From: an uncultured Actinomycetes bacterium
GTDB lineage: Bacteria; Actinomycetota; Aquicultoria; CAJVYJ01
Length of the DNA: 12,678 nt
Direction: 5' to 3'
Assembly (NCBI GenBank): GCA_913009475.1
Contig: CAJVYJ010000035.1
Location: 1 to 12,678 of the forward strand
Of the stretch, positions 12,321-12,678 are shown in pieces (position 1 is the first letter of the stretch; every line of letters begins with the position of its first letter). A model generated the notes under the pieces. It searched no databases and was not told the origin of the DNA. It was given only the letters and a program-made list of their open reading frames with translations. A program made the translations under genes and the position numbers.

Positions 12321-12393
12321 TCGATTACGATTTACAATTGCGAGCGTAGCGTGCCTATAGATAAGGTTTTCGATCGCGCTTCCGGGAGCTGAT

Positions 12394-12678
12394 ATGACAA
12401 CTGATAAAATAAGCGAGACAGCCGCTTACAACTTAAATCATGGTTATAACTGCGCCGAGGCCATTGTCGCCGCTTTTAACAAGCATTATCCGGATAGCAA
12501 AATCGATTTATCGTTGGCCACTCCTTTCGGCGCCGGCCTGGGCGGGCGCCGCGACCTTTGCGGCATCTTAATAGGCGGCACGATGATAATCGGCAAGCAT
12601 TTCGGGCGCAGTGACCCCGCCGACCTTGAACAAAAAGCAGCGGCTTATAAACTGGCCGGTGCTTACTACCGCTGGTTT
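12394..12678 (+). CDS. C_GCAxxG_C_C family protein (3' end outside window)
   Basis: The first 95 residues are visible, from ATG 12394 with GGGAG five bases upstream. The sequence fits the C_GCAxxG_C_C family, small cysteine-rich proteins thought to bind a redox cofactor or metal; the function is not established. Diagnostic parts are LNHGYNCAEAIVAAF at 14-28 with Cys20, FGAGLGGRRDLCGILIGG at 45-62 with Cys56, and a helix ending AAAYKLAGAYYRWF. Later family cysteines would lie beyond the window edge. Such proteins are frequent in anaerobes, which hints at but does not prove an anaerobic lifestyle. It is unrelated to the cell-wall operon and is separated from it by both repeat islands. Confidence 0.85.
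   Translation, partial: MTTDKISETAAYNLNHGYNCAEAIVAAFNKHYPDSKIDLSLATPFGAGLGGRRDLCGILIGGTMIIGKHFGRSDPADLEQKAAAYKLAGAYYRWF

Larger units (their letters stand above)
12038..12393. other. AT-rich gap with hairpins, between tRNA-Ala and the last gene
   Basis: 12040-12200 is very AT-rich and shows no clear gene; a 60-codon minus frame (12051-12233) is low in complexity and unsupported. The right part holds a promoter-like pair (12215-12243), a TGTAG-anchored hairpin (12264-12287), an inverted copy of the GCAAAGC hairpin (12301-12320) and GATTACGATTTACAATT (12324-12340), whose reverse complement resembles the tRNA-distal block. Confidence 0.6.

Overview
The window reads as a chromosomal segment from a mid-GC bacterium of the Actinomycetota or a neighbouring Gram-positive-type lineage (inference). 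The main evidence is the minus-strand cluster from 6271 down to 1: Ser/Thr kinase, fhaA (DUF3662-FHA), fhaB (membrane-anchored FHA), pstP (PP2C phosphatase), rodA/ftsW (SEDS glycosyltransferase) and pbpA (class B penicillin-binding protein). The order fhaA-fhaB-pstP-rodA-pbpA is the classic actinobacterial cell-wall/phosphosignalling cluster. A tRNA-Leu(CAG) lies just beyond the kinase end. From memory, leuT is also beside fhaA in Mycobacterium tuberculosis, which would strengthen the assignment. The base composition is lower in GC than most actinobacteria, so a deep or uncultivated branch is plausible but unproven.

Layout. 1-6271: the tight operon, with gaps of 6 bp or less or overlapping ends. 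It couples peptidoglycan polymerisation and cross-linking to reversible protein phosphorylation read out by FHA domains. The kinase has no PASTA tail; its C-terminal half is a polytopic membrane domain. 6272-7390: a mosaic of short dispersed repeats and hairpins surrounding a DUF559 nuclease-like gene, itself framed by inverted GC-rich hairpin repeats. 7390-7599: tRNA-Leu(CAG) with a large nested inverted-repeat structure touching its 3' end. 7600-9233: a ParB-like gene broken at a T-run, converging on a YgjP-type zinc metallopeptidase. 9221-10950: a Pif1/RecD-like helicase with a WYL-like C-terminus and no standard start codon. 10951-11897: a second repeat mosaic made of the same modules. 11898-12037: tRNA-Ala(CGC) and a probable terminator. 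12038-12393: an AT-rich gap with more hairpins. 12394 to the end: a partial C_GCAxxG_C_C family gene.

The most unusual content is the non-coding material. One repeat is present three times as an exact 44-nt sequence and forms one arm of about 120-bp inverted-repeat elements; one of these elements has been interrupted by a further insertion. A second group of hairpins shares a 5' TGTAG anchor but has different, still self-complementary stems; one copy looks like half of one palindrome joined to half of another at a shared GCATGC centre. The DUF559 cassette with hairpin termini, embedded among these repeats, is the best candidate for a poorly described mobile system. All calls were made by reading the sequence; no database search was run.
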